From the NCBI GenBank assembly GCA_041402045.1, contig JAWKSZ010000016.1:67982-131981 (forward strand): DNA of 64,000 nucleotides, written 5' to 3'. This DNA is from JAGQRJ01 sp041402045. Lineage in GTDB: Bacteria > Planctomycetota > J058. A program made the position numbers and the translations under genes. Every line of letters begins with the position of its first letter. The first letter of the stretch is position 1. The notes beneath the pieces are model-generated. The model made no database searches and was not told the DNA's origin. It worked only from the letters and a program-made list of their open reading frames with translations. Of the stretch, positions 27,949 to 37,676 are shown piece by piece.

Positions 27949-29343
27949 ATGCAGGTGGACGAGAAGACGGGCCTGGACGTCGAGGGGCTGCTGGCACAGC
28001 GCGGGGGCGAGGTCTACGACCTCCACGAGCGCTACATAAACCCGCAGTTCGTGAAGGTGCTGCAGACGATCAAGTTCGACCGGGGCTTCCGCTCCGGGCG
28101 CGGCGCCTACCTCTACGACGCCGAGGGCAACGAGTACCTCGACCTGATCAGCGGCTACGGGACCTTCAACATCGGGCGCAACCACCCGCACCTCAAGGCG
28201 ACCCTCAGCCACACCCTCGGGCTCGACCTCCCGAACCTCGTGAAAATGGACGTGCCCCGGCTGGCCGGGCTCCTGGCGGAGAAGCTGGTGGCCTTGGCCC
28301 CCGAGGGCCTGGACCGCGTGTTCTTCGCCAACTCCGGGGCGGAGACGGTCGAGTCGGCGCTCAAGTTCGCCCGCGCCTACACCGGCAAGCCGGGGATCCT
28401 CTACGCCGACCACGCCTTCCACGGGCTGACCATGGGCGCGCTCTCGCTCAACGGCAGCGAGCAGTTCCGCGGACCCTTTGGCCCCCTGCTCGCCGACGCG
28501 CGCCCGATCCCCTTCGACGACCTGGCTGCGCTCGAGGCCGAGCTCAAGGGCGGCAAGGTCGGCGCGTTCGTGGTCGAGCCGATCCAGGGCAAGGGCGTCT
28601 ACGTGCCCCAGCCCGACTACTTCAAGGAGGCCAAGCGCCTGTGCGAGAAGTACGGCGCGGTGCTGGTCATGGACGAGGTCCAGACCGGCTTCGGCCGCAC
28701 CGGGACCTTCTTCGCCTGCGAGCAGTGGGGGGTCACCCCGCACATTCTGACCGTGGCCAAGGCGCTGAGCGGCGGCATGGTGCCCTCGGGCGCCGTGCTC
28801 TGCACCCAGGCCGTGCACAAGAAGACCTTCAACCGCATGGACCGCTGCGTGGTCCACGGCTCGACCTTCTACATGAACGACCTGGCCATGGCCGCGGGCC
28901 TGGCCACGCTGGAGGTCATGGAGCAGGAGCGCACGCTGGAGAACACCCAGCGCATGGGCGCGCTGCTCAAGCAGGGCCTCGAGGGGCTCAAGGCCAAGCA
29001 CCCGATCGTGCGCGAGGTCCGCGGCCGCGGGCTCATGCTCGCGGTCGAGTTCGGCGAGCCCAAGGGCTTCCTGAACAAGATCGGGCGCAAGCTCAGCCAG
29101 GCGGTGGAGAGCGGGCTGTTCACCCAGGCCGTGGTCATGGCGCTCCTCGACGAGCACCGGATCCTGAGCCAGACCGCCGGGCACAAGGTGGACATCCTCA
29201 AGCTGCTGCCCACGCTCTGCATCAACGAGCAGGACGTGCAACGGATCGTCGACGCGCTGGACAAGACCCTCAGCTCGGCCAGCGTGACCGGGGCCATGCT
29301 CAGCATGGGCAAGAACCTCATGTTCCGCGGGCGCACCAAGTAG
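27949..29343 (+). CDS. Class III (PLP) aminotransferase, HpnO-like
   Basis: 464 residues, fold-type I PLP enzyme. Motifs: FANSGAETVESALKFARAYT (phosphate binding, 127-146), HAFHGLTMGALSLNG, FVVEPIQGKGV, Asp242 in VMDEVQTGFGRTG and PLP-Lys271 in LTVAKALSGGMVP. The order and details (SGYGTFNIGRNHP, NLVKMDVPRLAGLLAEKL, DRCVVHGSTF) recall the group that includes the hopanoid enzyme HpnO and ornithine/acetylornithine aminotransferases. The next gene is an HpnN-like RND exporter, which supports a hopanoid or lipid link, but the substrate is not proven. An extra C-terminal tail (about 435-464) follows the usual end. ATG 27949 follows a GGAAAGG-type site; TAGCAT at 27914 or a CTGGCA/TGGC pair at 27891-27906 may be its promoter. 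Confidence 0.88.
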   Translation: MQVDEKTGLDVEGLLAQRGGEVYDLHERYINPQFVKVLQTIKFDRGFRSGRGAYLYDAEGNEYLDLISGYGTFNIGRNHPHLKATLSHTLGLDLPNLVKMDVPRLAGLLAEKLVALAPEGLDRVFFANSGAETVESALKFARAYTGKPGILYADHAFHGLTMGALSLNGSEQFRGPFGPLLADARPIPFDDLAALEAELKGGKVGAFVVEPIQGKGVYVPQPDYFKEAKRLCEKYGAVLVMDEVQTGFGRTGTFFACEQWGVTPHILTVAKALSGGMVPSGAVLCTQAVHKKTFNRMDRCVVHGSTFYMNDLAMAAGLATLEVMEQERTLENTQRMGALLKQGLEGLKAKHPIVREVRGRGLMLAVEFGEPKGFLNKIGRKLSQAVESGLFTQAVVMALLDEHRILSQTAGHKVDILKLLPTLCINEQDVQRIVDALDKTLSSASVTGAMLSMGKNLMFRGRTK

Positions 29344-29389
29344 CCGCACGACCCGGCGCGCCCTCGCGGCGGGCCGGGGGCTGAGCTCC

Positions 29390-32005
29390 ATGCGCGACCG
29401 ACTCCTCGAAGCCCTGGCAGGGCTCGCGCTGCGCCGTCCCTGGTGGGTCCTGGCCGCGGCCCTGCTCCTGACCGCCGTCGCCGGCGGACTGGCGGCGACC
29501 CAGCTCGGGCTGGACTCGAACCAGGATCACCTGGTCGCCGAGGACCTCCCCTACCAGGAGCGCTTCCTCGAGTTCCTCGAGACCTTCGGCGACCGCGAGC
29601 TGCTCTACGTGGTGGTCGACGCCGAGGGGGACCTCCCCGCCGCGCGGGCGACCCTGGCCCAGGTGGCCTCGGACCTGCGCGCGCACCCGGAGCTGTTCGA
29701 CCAGGTCTCGACCGGGCTCGACCCCCAGGCCCTGGCCGGGCGCGCGCTGCTGCTCGCCCCCGAGGCCGAGGTCGAGCGCCTCGCCGCCCACGCCGACGAG
29801 CTGGGTGAGCTCGCCCAGGGCCAGGGCTTCGTGGGCCTGCTCGAGCTCTGGACCCGCTTCCTCGGGCGGCCCCAGGCCGCGGAGGACGACCCCGAGCAGG
29901 CGCAGCTCGCCTTCGACTTCCTGCGCGGGCTCCTGGGCGCGCTCGAGGACCCGGCGGCCCACGACCCCCAGGCCCTGGTCGAACCCCTGCTCCCTGGGTT
30001 CGAGGTCCGCCGCGAGGACACCGAGCTGCGGGTCGGCGAGCTCCTGCTCCTGACCGCGGTCCCTCGCCGCGACTACGCCGAGCTGAACCCGGTCGAGGGC
30101 CCGCTGAACGAGGCCCGCGCCGCCCTCGAGCGCGCCCTCGCCGCGCACCCGGGCGTCGAGGGCGGGGTCACCGGGCGCCCGGCGATCAGCGCCGACGAGG
30201 TGCGCCGCACGAGCGAGGACACCGCGCTCTCGGCGCTCCTCGCCCTGGCGGGGGTGGCGCTGGTGTTCGGGCTGTTCTTCAAGAGCGTCGTGCGCCCGGC
30301 CTTGGCGATCGCCTCGCTGCTCGTGGGGATCGCGGCCACCGCGGGCTTCGCGACCCTCGCGATCGGCACGCTGAACTTCCTCTCCTCGGTGTTCCTGATC
30401 ATTCTGATCGGGCTGGGGATCGACTACGCGGTGCACTTCCTCGCGCGCTACCAGGCCCTGCGCGCGGGGGGCGAACCCCTGGAGGCGGCGCTGCGCCTGG
30501 CCGTGCTCGAGAGCGGGCGGGGCAACGTCACCGCGGCCCTCTCGTCGGCGTTGGCCTTCTACAGCATGCTGCTCACCGACTTCCGCGGGCTCTCCGAGCT
30601 GGGGCTGATCGCGGGCACGGGGATCCTGCTCTGCTGCCTCACGACCCTGCTCGTGCTCCCGGCGCTGCTCGTGCTCTGCGACCGCTCGTCGCGCGCCCCG
30701 CGTCCGCTCCCGACCTTCGCCCGCCTCGAGCGCCTGCACTCGCGCCCGCAGCTGGTGCTCGTGCTCGTCGGGTTGACCTGCCTGCTCGGGGCCCCGGCGC
30801 TGCGCTGGTTCCGCTTCGAAGAGAACCTGCTGGCCCTGCAGGCGGACGAGGAGGAGTCGGTGCGCTGGGAGCGCCGGCTCATGGACGCCGAGGCCAGCAC
30901 CTGGATCACCGCCTCGCGGGTCCCGACCCTGGAGCAGGCGCTCGAGCGCCAGGCCGCCTTCGCCGCCCTCGACTCCAGCGTGGTGGCGCGGGTCGAGGGA
31001 CCCGGGGACTACCTCGGGCCCCGGGTCGAGGCGCGGCGGGAGGAGCTCGCGGCGATCGGCTCGCGGCTGGGTCCCCCGCCGCCGGTGCCCGGGTCCCTCG
31101 ACCCCGCCGCGCTCCAGGACGCGCTCTTGAACCTCTCCGACGCCCTGAGCGCCGCGGCGGAGGGCGCGCTGCGCCTCGGCGGCGCCGCCGCGGACTACGT
31201 CGAGCCCCTGCTCGAGCTCGCCGACCGCGCCGACGCGCTCTCCTCCTCCGAGCTCGACGCCGGCGCCCTGACCCCGTTCCAGCGCGAGTTCTTCAGCGAG
31301 CTGCGCCGCCGCTTCGCGCGCCTGGGCGAGCTCACGCACCCGGAGCCCTGGACCGCCGAGACCCTGCCCCCGGCGATCCGCGAGCACTTCGTGGGGGACG
31401 ACGGGTCGTTCGCGGTCTACGTCTACCCGACCGAGGACGTGTGGCACCCCCCGGCCATGGAGCGCTTCCTCCAGGCGACCCGGGAAGTCGACCCCGAGCT
31501 GACCGGCTCCACGGTCTCGGTGCACGAGGCGAGCTTCGTGCTCCGGGAGGCGTTCGAGGTCTCGACGCTGGTGACCCTGACCCTCGTGCTCCTGATCCTG
31601 GGCCTCGACTTTCGCGGGCGCGGCGCGCTCCTGGCGCTGGTGCCGCTGGTCCTCGGCGGGCTGTGGCTGGCCGAGGCCATGGGCGCGCTGGGGCTCTCGC
31701 TCAACATGGCGAACTTCTTCTGCGTCCCGATCCTGCTCGGGCTCGGGATCGACGACGGCGTGCACATCGTGCACCGCGCCCAGGAGGCCCCCGGCGCCCC
31801 CCTCGCCGGGCACGCCGCCGGGACCGGGGTCGTGCTCTCCTCGCTGACGACCATGATCGGCTTTGGCTCGCTCATGACCTCCTCCCACGCCGGCCTCGCC
31901 AGCCTGGGCGCGGTCATGGCCCTCGGCGCTGGCGTGCTCTTGCTCGCCGCCGTGGGCGTGGTCCCCGCCCTGATCCGCCTGCGCACCCCCGCGCGTCAGG
32001 CCTGA
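29390..32005 (+). CDS. RND/MMPL-type lipid exporter, HpnN-like
   Basis: 871 residues with the RND layout: N-terminal transmembrane helix (about 18-36), a first periplasmic domain (about 37-275), a bundle of helices (about 280-440) containing IGLGIDYAVHFLARYQAL, a seventh helix (about 452-472), a second periplasmic domain (about 475-720) and the last bundle with LGLGIDDGVHIVHRAQEA. GxDYxxH/GxDDGxH motifs are those of the MMPL/HpnN branch, which moves hydrophobic molecules such as hopanoids to the outer membrane. Length is close to HpnN. It starts 46 bp after the aminotransferase stop, with GAGCTCC before the ATG as the only, weak, Shine-Dalgarno. Frame intact over 2.6 kb. Confidence 0.9.
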   Translation: MRDRLLEALAGLALRRPWWVLAAALLLTAVAGGLAATQLGLDSNQDHLVAEDLPYQERFLEFLETFGDRELLYVVVDAEGDLPAARATLAQVASDLRAHPELFDQVSTGLDPQALAGRALLLAPEAEVERLAAHADELGELAQGQGFVGLLELWTRFLGRPQAAEDDPEQAQLAFDFLRGLLGALEDPAAHDPQALVEPLLPGFEVRREDTELRVGELLLLTAVPRRDYAELNPVEGPLNEARAALERALAAHPGVEGGVTGRPAISADEVRRTSEDTALSALLALAGVALVFGLFFKSVVRPALAIASLLVGIAATAGFATLAIGTLNFLSSVFLIILIGLGIDYAVHFLARYQALRAGGEPLEAALRLAVLESGRGNVTAALSSALAFYSMLLTDFRGLSELGLIAGTGILLCCLTTLLVLPALLVLCDRSSRAPRPLPTFARLERLHSRPQLVLVLVGLTCLLGAPALRWFRFEENLLALQADEEESVRWERRLMDAEASTWITASRVPTLEQALERQAAFAALDSSVVARVEGPGDYLGPRVEARREELAAIGSRLGPPPPVPGSLDPAALQDALLNLSDALSAAAEGALRLGGAAADYVEPLLELADRADALSSSELDAGALTPFQREFFSELRRRFARLGELTHPEPWTAETLPPAIREHFVGDDGSFAVYVYPTEDVWHPPAMERFLQATREVDPELTGSTVSVHEASFVLREAFEVSTLVTLTLVLLILGLDFRGRGALLALVPLVLGGLWLAEAMGALGLSLNMANFFCVPILLGLGIDDGVHIVHRAQEAPGAPLAGHAAGTGVVLSSLTTMIGFGSLMTSSHAGLASLGAVMALGAGVLLLAAVGVVPALIRLRTPARQA

Positions 32006-32133
32006 CCCAGGCGGGACCCGACGGCCCGTGCGCCGCTGCTCAAGTCCAGCGAACACGGCCGCGACCCCTTGGCCCGCGACGTGCGCTACGCAGGTCGGAC
32101 GCGCGCGCCGCGCCCACGGAAAGGAACGGCCCC

Positions 32134-32466
32134 ATGACCCTGCGCACGACCCTCACCGCCTTCGCCCTCTGCGGCGCGCTGGCCTGCGGACTGGCTGGTT
32201 GCTCCGACGAGCAAGGCCCCCTGGAGGGAGCGGGTGAGACCCTCGACGACGCCGGCAAGGCGATCGTGGACGAGTGGGAAGACCTCACCGACGACAAGGA
32301 CACCCCCGAGCCCGTGACCGCGGAGGACGCGGGCCCCGACGGTCCGCTCGAGAACCTCGGCGAGACGCTCGACGAGGCCGGAGAGGAGCTGCACGAGGAG
32401 GCCGAGGAGGCCTGGGACGGCCTGAACGACGACCCGCAGGACGTCCCGGCCGAGCGCCCGCAGTAG
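32134..32466 (+). CDS. Small acidic lipoprotein with internal duplication
   Basis: 110 residues. Lipoprotein signal MTLRTTLTAFALCGALACGL followed by AGCSDE, lipidated Cys23. The mature protein is very acidic and holds two related segments, GPLEGAGETLDDAGKAIVDE and GPLENLGETLDEAGEELHEE, each a short amphipathic helix, separated by a Thr/Asp/Pro linker. No family recognised. AAAGGA lies at good distance before ATG 32134. The gene is followed by strong hairpins and stands alone. Confidence 0.75.
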   Translation: MTLRTTLTAFALCGALACGLAGCSDEQGPLEGAGETLDDAGKAIVDEWEDLTDDKDTPEPVTAEDAGPDGPLENLGETLDEAGEELHEEAEEAWDGLNDDPQDVPAERPQ

Positions 32467-32492
32467 GAACACCCCCACCCGCCCGATCGAAT

Positions 32493-32527
32493 CGGGCGAG
32501 GCCGCGTTTCCCACGCGGCCTCGCCCG
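32493..32527 (+). terminator. Perfect 15-bp hairpin after the lipoprotein gene
   Basis: CGGGCGAGGCCGCGT pairs with ACGCGGCCTCGCCCG around TTCCC. A smaller alternative hairpin, GCCCGAT-CGA-ATCGGGC (32481-32497), overlaps its left arm, which could allow switching between two structures. Confidence 0.75.
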
Positions 32528-32541
32528 GCTCCGCCATGCGC

Positions 32542-32567
32542 GAGGGCGCCGCGGTGGCGGCGCCCTC
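32542..32567 (-). terminator. Hairpin terminator of the CpxP-like gene
   Basis: Perfect 11-bp stem GAGGGCGCCGC / GCGGCGCCCTC with a GGTG loop, 23 bp beyond the stop of the leftward gene. Confidence 0.65.
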
Positions 32568-32589
32568 GGCGGTGCTGAAGCGGGGTCGA

Positions 32590-33534
32590 CTAGTATTCGC
32601 GAGAGCGACGGCCGCGCCCGCGGTTGCCGCGGTCGCCGCGGTTGCCGCGCATGCGCTCGCGCAGCTTGCGCAGCATGCCCATGAAGCCGCGGCCCCGGTC
32701 CGCGCGGCCGCGACCCCGGGCGCCGTGGCCCTCGTCGCAGTCCGCGCAGCCCTGCCCGTCGCAGCTCGAGCAGCCGCCGTTGCAGGTCGGGCACTTGCCC
32801 AGCTTGCAGGCCTTGCACATGCCGGCCACGCACGCCTTGCAGGCGGCGTGGCCACCCTTGGCCATGCCCCCGTGCGGGTTCTTCATGCCCATGCCCCTGT
32901 GCGGGTTCTGGCCCATGCCCATGTGCGGGTTCTGGCCCATGCCCATGTGCGGGTTCATGCCCATGCCCATGCCCATGTGCGGGTCCATGCCGCCCATGCC
33001 CGGGTGGCCCTGGCCGCCGTGCAGCAGGGGCAGGTGCTTCTTGAGCTTGGCGAACATCTCGTCGCCGACCGCGGCCTTGACCTCGAAGGCCAGCGACACG
33101 TGGGCCTTCATCAGGTTCGCCTTGGCGCTGCTGGAGGCGTCGATCGCGTCCATGAACTCCTTGGCGCTGGCGTCGGGCTTCTGGTGCAGGAACTCGAGCT
33201 GGAGGTCCGCCTTCTTGATCGCGGCGTGGAGGTCGACCGAGCGCAGCATGCCCTGGTGGTGGATCTCGAGCACCTTCTGGATCTGCTCCGGGGTCGCGCC
33301 CAGGGCCTTGAGCATGGCCACGGGGTCGTGGGGCGACACGCCCGCGGGGAAGGGCGGGTGCCCGGGAGGCACGGCGCCGTGGGGCACGCCGGGGTGCCCC
33401 GGAGGCAGCGCGTGGGGGTCCTTGGCGCCGGGCTTCTCGCCCTTGCCCGCGGGGGGCTTGCCCTCCTGGGCCAGGCTGACGGACGGCAACAGCAGCGCCA
33501 GCGCGAGGGCGCCGGCGAGGGTCGAACGGTTCAT
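32590..33534 (-). CDS. Periplasmic Met/His/Cys-rich CpxP/ZraP-like metal protein
   Basis: 314 residues from ATG 33534 (GAGAGGA upstream). Signal peptide MNRSTLAGALALALLLPSVSLA. A His/Pro-rich stretch (ALPPGHPGVPHGAVPPGHPP) leads into a helical hairpin of CpxP/Spy/ZraP type (about 65-155: EQIQKVLEIHHQGMLRSVDL, HAAIKKADLQLEFLHQK). Then come octapeptide repeats of NPHMGMGQ, a cysteine cluster with five CxxC pairs (CKAC, CKAC, CPTC, CSSC, CADC), and an Arg/Gly-rich tail. The composition suggests binding of copper, zinc or nickel. It is divergent from an OmpR-type two-component system, the arrangement known for zraP/zraSR and cpxP/cpxRA, so it is probably the sensor's accessory or target. Metal identity is inference. 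Confidence 0.72.
   Translation of the reverse strand: MNRSTLAGALALALLLPSVSLAQEGKPPAGKGEKPGAKDPHALPPGHPGVPHGAVPPGHPPFPAGVSPHDPVAMLKALGATPEQIQKVLEIHHQGMLRSVDLHAAIKKADLQLEFLHQKPDASAKEFMDAIDASSSAKANLMKAHVSLAFEVKAAVGDEMFAKLKKHLPLLHGGQGHPGMGGMDPHMGMGMGMNPHMGMGQNPHMGMGQNPHRGMGMKNPHGGMAKGGHAACKACVAGMCKACKLGKCPTCNGGCSSCDGQGCADCDEGHGARGRGRADRGRGFMGMLRKLRERMRGNRGDRGNRGRGRRSREY
32876..32989 (-). repeat. In-frame 24-bp coding repeats (NPHMGMGQ)
   Basis: Two identical 24-bp units (32900-32923 and 32924-32947, plus-strand TGCGGGTTCTGGCCCATGCC and four more bases) are flanked by variants of the same unit. They encode octapeptides with one His and two Met each in the metal-binding protein. Confidence 0.8.
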
Positions 33535-33689
33535 GGGGGTCCTCTCTCCCTGGGACGGCCGGGCGCTCGTCGCCCGGGAGCGCTTGTTTTGCCACACCTC
33601 GGGGCGGTGTGCGCCCAGGGACCATGAAACTTTCGTCATGCAGGGATCTACGCCGCTTGCGGTAGGCTCGCCGCGCAGGAGGGGATCCC

Positions 33690-34358
<669 letters not shown>

Positions 34359-34362
34359 CGCG

Positions 34363-36125
34363 GTGCTCCGCAGCTTCCGCCTGAAGATGATCGTGCTCGC
34401 CTCCGCGGTGAGCGCCGCGAGCCTGATCGGGTTCGGGCTGCTCGCGTGGTCGCTGTTCAGCTCCATGAACCAGCGGCGCATGGACCGCGAGATCCAGAAC
34501 CTGACCCTCAAGAGCCTCCAGTTCGGGCCGCCTCCTCGAGCTCCTCAAGCAAGAGGGGCTGGTGTTCCTGGGCGAGGAGATCGACGAGGTCGGGATCGCG
34601 CTGGTGCGCGAGGGGAGGTCCGCACTCACACCCCGCAGTGGCCCGAGGCGCTGACCGGCGCGGTGCTCCCCGAGCCCGAGCCCCTGCCCGCGGGCACCGA
34701 GGAGGCCCTGCGCTGGCCGCGCTGGCCCGGGCGCCGCCCCCCCGAGGAAGCCCACCCCGGCGAGGGCCCGCCTCCTCACGACCCCGAGGGCGGACCGCGC
34801 CGCCGGCGCGGCGAGCCTGGCCAGACGGCGCCGGGGGGGCGGCCCGGGCGCCGGCGGACCTGGCGCAGGAGCCCTCGACCCCAGCGCCGGCGGACGCGCC
34901 GGCGGCCGCCGAGACCGCGCAGGGCGAGGCCCCGCAGGGCGACGCCCCGCACGCCGACGACCCGCGCCCCCCCCGGGGCGAGGCGCCGGCTCCCGGCGCA
35001 GAGGACCCCGAGCGCCGCGACGACCGCCGCCGGCGCGGGCGCCGCGGGGGGCGGCGCTGGTTCGGGCGCGAGATCCCGGACGTGGTGTTCGAGCACGCGC
35101 GCTACACCACCTTCGAGCTGGACAGCGGCCCCTGGCGGGTCGGATCCTTCCCGCTGGGAACCCACACCCTGCACATGGCGGTGAACCTCTCGACCTTCGA
35201 GGCCCGCGCCCACGAGGTGAAGCGCACCTTCCTGGTCGCCCTGGCCGCGGTGCTCCTGCTCTCGGGGGCCGGCGGCTGGTGGGTCGCGCGGCGCGCGCTG
35301 CTCCCGGTGACCGCCCTGGGCGACGCGGCGGAGCAGATCACGGCGGTGCACCTCGACCGCCGGATCCCCGAGCACGGCGCGGACGAGGAGTTCGCGCGGC
35401 TGATCAAGGTGTTCAACGCCATGCTCGAGCGCCTGCAGGGCAGCTACCTGCAGGCGGTGCGCTTCAGCGCCGACGCCTCCCACGAGCTCAAGACCCCGCT
35501 GGCGGTGATCCAGGGCGAGGTCGAGACCGCGCTGGGCCAGGTCGCCGACGGGAGCCCGGCCCAGGCCGCCCTCGGCTCGATCCTCGAGGAGATCCAGCGG
35601 CTCAAGGGGCTCATGCACGCGCTGCTCGTGTTCAGCCGGCTCGACGCGGGGACGCTCCAGCTCCAGCGGCAGCCCTTCGACCTCGCCGACTGCGTGCGGG
35701 AGACCTGCGAGGACTCCGCGGACCTGGCCCCCGAGCTGCGCTTCACGGTCGAGTGCCCCGAGGCGCTCCCGGTCGAGGCGGACCCCAGCCTCCTGCCCTC
35801 GGTCGTGCGCAACCTGATCGGGAACGCGAGCAAGTACAACGCCCCCGACGGCTGGGTCCAGGTGACCCTCACCCGCGAGGGCGACCTGGCGCGCCTGCGG
35901 GTCGCCAACTCGGGGCCGGTGATCGCTCCCGAGCACCAGCAGGCGATCTTCGAGCGCTTCTTCCGCGCCGACCCCTCGCGCACCGGCGGCGGCCACGGGC
36001 TGGGGCTGGCGCTGGCCCGCGAGTTCGCCCGCGCCCACGGCGGCGAGGTGAGCCTGGTCGAGAGCGGCGAGGCGGGCACGGTGTTCGAGCTGACCCTGGC
36101 TGCGCGGGGCGAGCCGGCGGACTGA
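34363..36125 (+). CDS. Metal-type sensor histidine kinase, N-terminal half frameshifted
   Basis: From GTG 34363: transmembrane helix 1 (MIVLASAVSAASLIGFGLLA), a periplasmic domain, helix 2 near 35245-35300 (FLVALAAVLLLSGAGGWWVA), HAMP, HisKA with phospho-His in RFSADASHELKTPLAVIQGE, N-box VVRNLIGNASKYN and G2 GGHGLGLALAREFARAHGG. In the periplasmic part the sensible sequence changes frame near 34530 (LLELLKQEGLVFLGEEID), 34612 and 34830. The sensor region also has a long Pro/Asp/Glu/His-rich insert (PHADDPRPPRGEAPAPGAED) that could bind cations. It pairs with the regulator directly upstream. Overall layout is that of CusS/CopS-type kinases. Confidence 0.88.
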
Positions 36126-36137
36126 TCCTCCCGCCGC

Positions 36138-36143
36138 TACGGT
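36138..36143 (+). promoter_or_regulatory. -10-like hexamer TACGGT before GTG 36150
   Basis: TACGGT is followed by six bases and the GTG of the phosphoesterase remnant. GCGGAG in the spacer could instead be a weak Shine-Dalgarno. Confidence 0.35.
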
Positions 36144-36149
36144 GCGGAG

Positions 36150-36371
36150 GTGAGCGACGAAGATCTACGCACCCTCGCGCGCCGCGCTGAGCAGAGCGGG
36201 TCTCGTGAGGACGAACACGCGCTGTTCGTCGCTCGCGAGCGCGCGCGACCGTCGATCGCGATCCTCGCCTGCGTGCACGCGAACCTCGCCGCCCTGGAGG
36301 CCGTGTTCGCCGACATCGACCACCGCGCGATCCGCCGCGTGTTCTGCCTGGGCGACGTAGTTGGCTACCCG
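36150..36371 (+). pseudogene. Metallophosphoesterase (YfcE/Ap4A-type) N-terminal remnant
   Basis: GTG 36150 opens a frame: a charged helix (SDEDLRTLARRAEQSGSRED) and then SIAILACVHANLAALEAVF and IRRVFCLGDVVGYPRG. This matches the first two metal motifs of bacterial metallophosphoesterases (usual form AILSDIHANLEALEAVL, CLGDVVGYG). The first Asp of the metal site is replaced (SDIH becomes ACVH). Similarity stops at the exact point where the oppositely oriented aminotransferase gene ends. The frame runs on antisense to that gene without further family features. I read it as a truncated remnant joined to the aminotransferase by a rearrangement. Confidence 0.6.
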
Positions 36372-37630
36372 CGCGGGATCATGTTGGCCAGGCGCTTGAG
36401 GCCGCGCTCGACCTCCGCCAGGGGCGGGCCGAAGCTCAGGCGCACGTGGCGGCTGAAGCGCGTGCCGTGGTACGCCCGGCGGCGCTTGCCGGGGTTCACG
36501 TCGAAGAACTCCCCGGGCACGCAGATCACCTTGCGCTCCAGCCCGCGGCGGAAGAAGGTCATGCCGTCGTTGAAGGGCGCGGGCAGGTCTTCGAGGGAGG
36601 CCCAGGCGTAGAAGGTGCCCGCCGGGCGCACGTCGAGCTTGAGCCCCATGCCCTCGATCAGCTCCACCACGCGCTCGCGCTTCTGGCCGAACTGGCGGCG
36701 GATCGCCGCCGACTCCTGGCGCACGCGCTCGGGCTCGAGCAGGGGCAGCGCGGCGCGTTGCAGCGGTGCGTTGGCCCCCCCGTCGAGGAAGCTCCCCGCG
36801 CTGGCCACGGCTTCGACGAACCGCCGCGGGCCGACGGCCCAGCTCACGCGCCAGCCCGGGTAGCGCCAGTTCTTGGTCAGCCCGTCGAAGAGCACGACTG
36901 GGTCGCGGTCGACGTCGTCGACGTAGGCCGCCGCGCTCTCGGGGCCGGTGGTCGCGGCGTCCCACACGTAGTGGCTGTAGAACTCGTCGAACAGGAGCGT
37001 GCACTCGGTCGCGCGCGCGGTCTCGACCCAGCGCGCGAGCTCCTCGCCGCGGGTGTGCGCGCCGGTGGGGTTGCAGGGGTTGCTCACCAGCACCGCCCCC
37101 AGCCCGCGGCCGGTGATCTCGCGGTAGAGATCCTGGGCGGTGAAGGCGTAGCCCCGCTCGCGGTCGAGCAGGATCGGGATCGGCGTGAACAGGCGGAACA
37201 CCGAGAGCAGCTCTTCGTAGGCGGTGTAGTCCGGGAGGAAGTGCCCCAGGTTCACACCGCCGAGGGCGGCCACGGCCCGGGTCAGGCTCGCGCGGCCGCC
37301 GGGGCAAATGCACACGTTGGCCGCGGTGTACTGGCTGCGCTTGCCCTGGCGGTAGAGCTCGTTGTAGAGCGCGGCCACCCGCTCGCGGAGCTCGTCCAGG
37401 CCCACCACCGGCGCGTAGTCGCGGTCGTGGGGGTCGAGCTCCACCGACTCGACCCGGGGCGGCGCGCCCTCGATCTCGCCGGTCTCGGGCTGGCCCTGCC
37501 CGAGGTTGCACCACTCGGGGTCGCCGCGGCGGTAGCCGCGCTTGGTGGCCTCGGACATGACGTAGATCACGCCGGTCTTGGGGACGGGCCGGGTCGCCAG
37601 GGGGGCGTCGTCGTTCGCGTCGTGCTTCAT
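36365..37630 (-). CDS. Class I/II PLP aminotransferase
   Basis: 421 residues from ATG 37630. Fold-type I features: WCNLGQGQPETG at the N-terminus, substrate-side YAPVVGLDELRERVAALYN, SNPCNPTGAHTRGEEL, Asp-containing LLFDEFYSHYVW and the PLP-Lys in LFDGLTKNWRYPGWRVSW, then the conserved Arg region VRLSFGPP. It resembles aspartate/aromatic aminotransferases of subgroup I; substrate not predictable. Upstream on the same strand (46 bp away) is a zinc-ribbon membrane protein gene, so both may be co-transcribed. The stop falls at the breakpoint of the phosphoesterase remnant. Confidence 0.9.
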   Translation of the reverse strand: MKHDANDDAPLATRPVPKTGVIYVMSEATKRGYRRGDPEWCNLGQGQPETGEIEGAPPRVESVELDPHDRDYAPVVGLDELRERVAALYNELYRQGKRSQYTAANVCICPGGRASLTRAVAALGGVNLGHFLPDYTAYEELLSVFRLFTPIPILLDRERGYAFTAQDLYREITGRGLGAVLVSNPCNPTGAHTRGEELARWVETARATECTLLFDEFYSHYVWDAATTGPESAAAYVDDVDRDPVVLFDGLTKNWRYPGWRVSWAVGPRRFVEAVASAGSFLDGGANAPLQRAALPLLEPERVRQESAAIRRQFGQKRERVVELIEGMGLKLDVRPAGTFYAWASLEDLPAPFNDGMTFFRRGLERKVICVPGEFFDVNPGKRRRAYHGTRFSRHVRLSFGPPLAEVERGLKRLANMIPRG

Positions 37631-37676
37631 GGGGCGAAGTCTCCGTGAAAGCGGAGCGCGCCGCAACGAATACCGG

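Noticed and set aside
32069..32086. TTGGCCCG...GTGC with GG-N10-GC before the acidic lipoprotein gene as a sigma-54 promoter
   Set aside because: At this GC content GG-N10-GC alone is frequent by chance, and the -12 box lacks TTGC.
32876..32989. Regular 24-bp repeats considered as a CRISPR-like array
   Set aside because: Units are contiguous, in frame, and encode NPHMGMGQ peptides in a protein with a signal peptide; there are no spacers.
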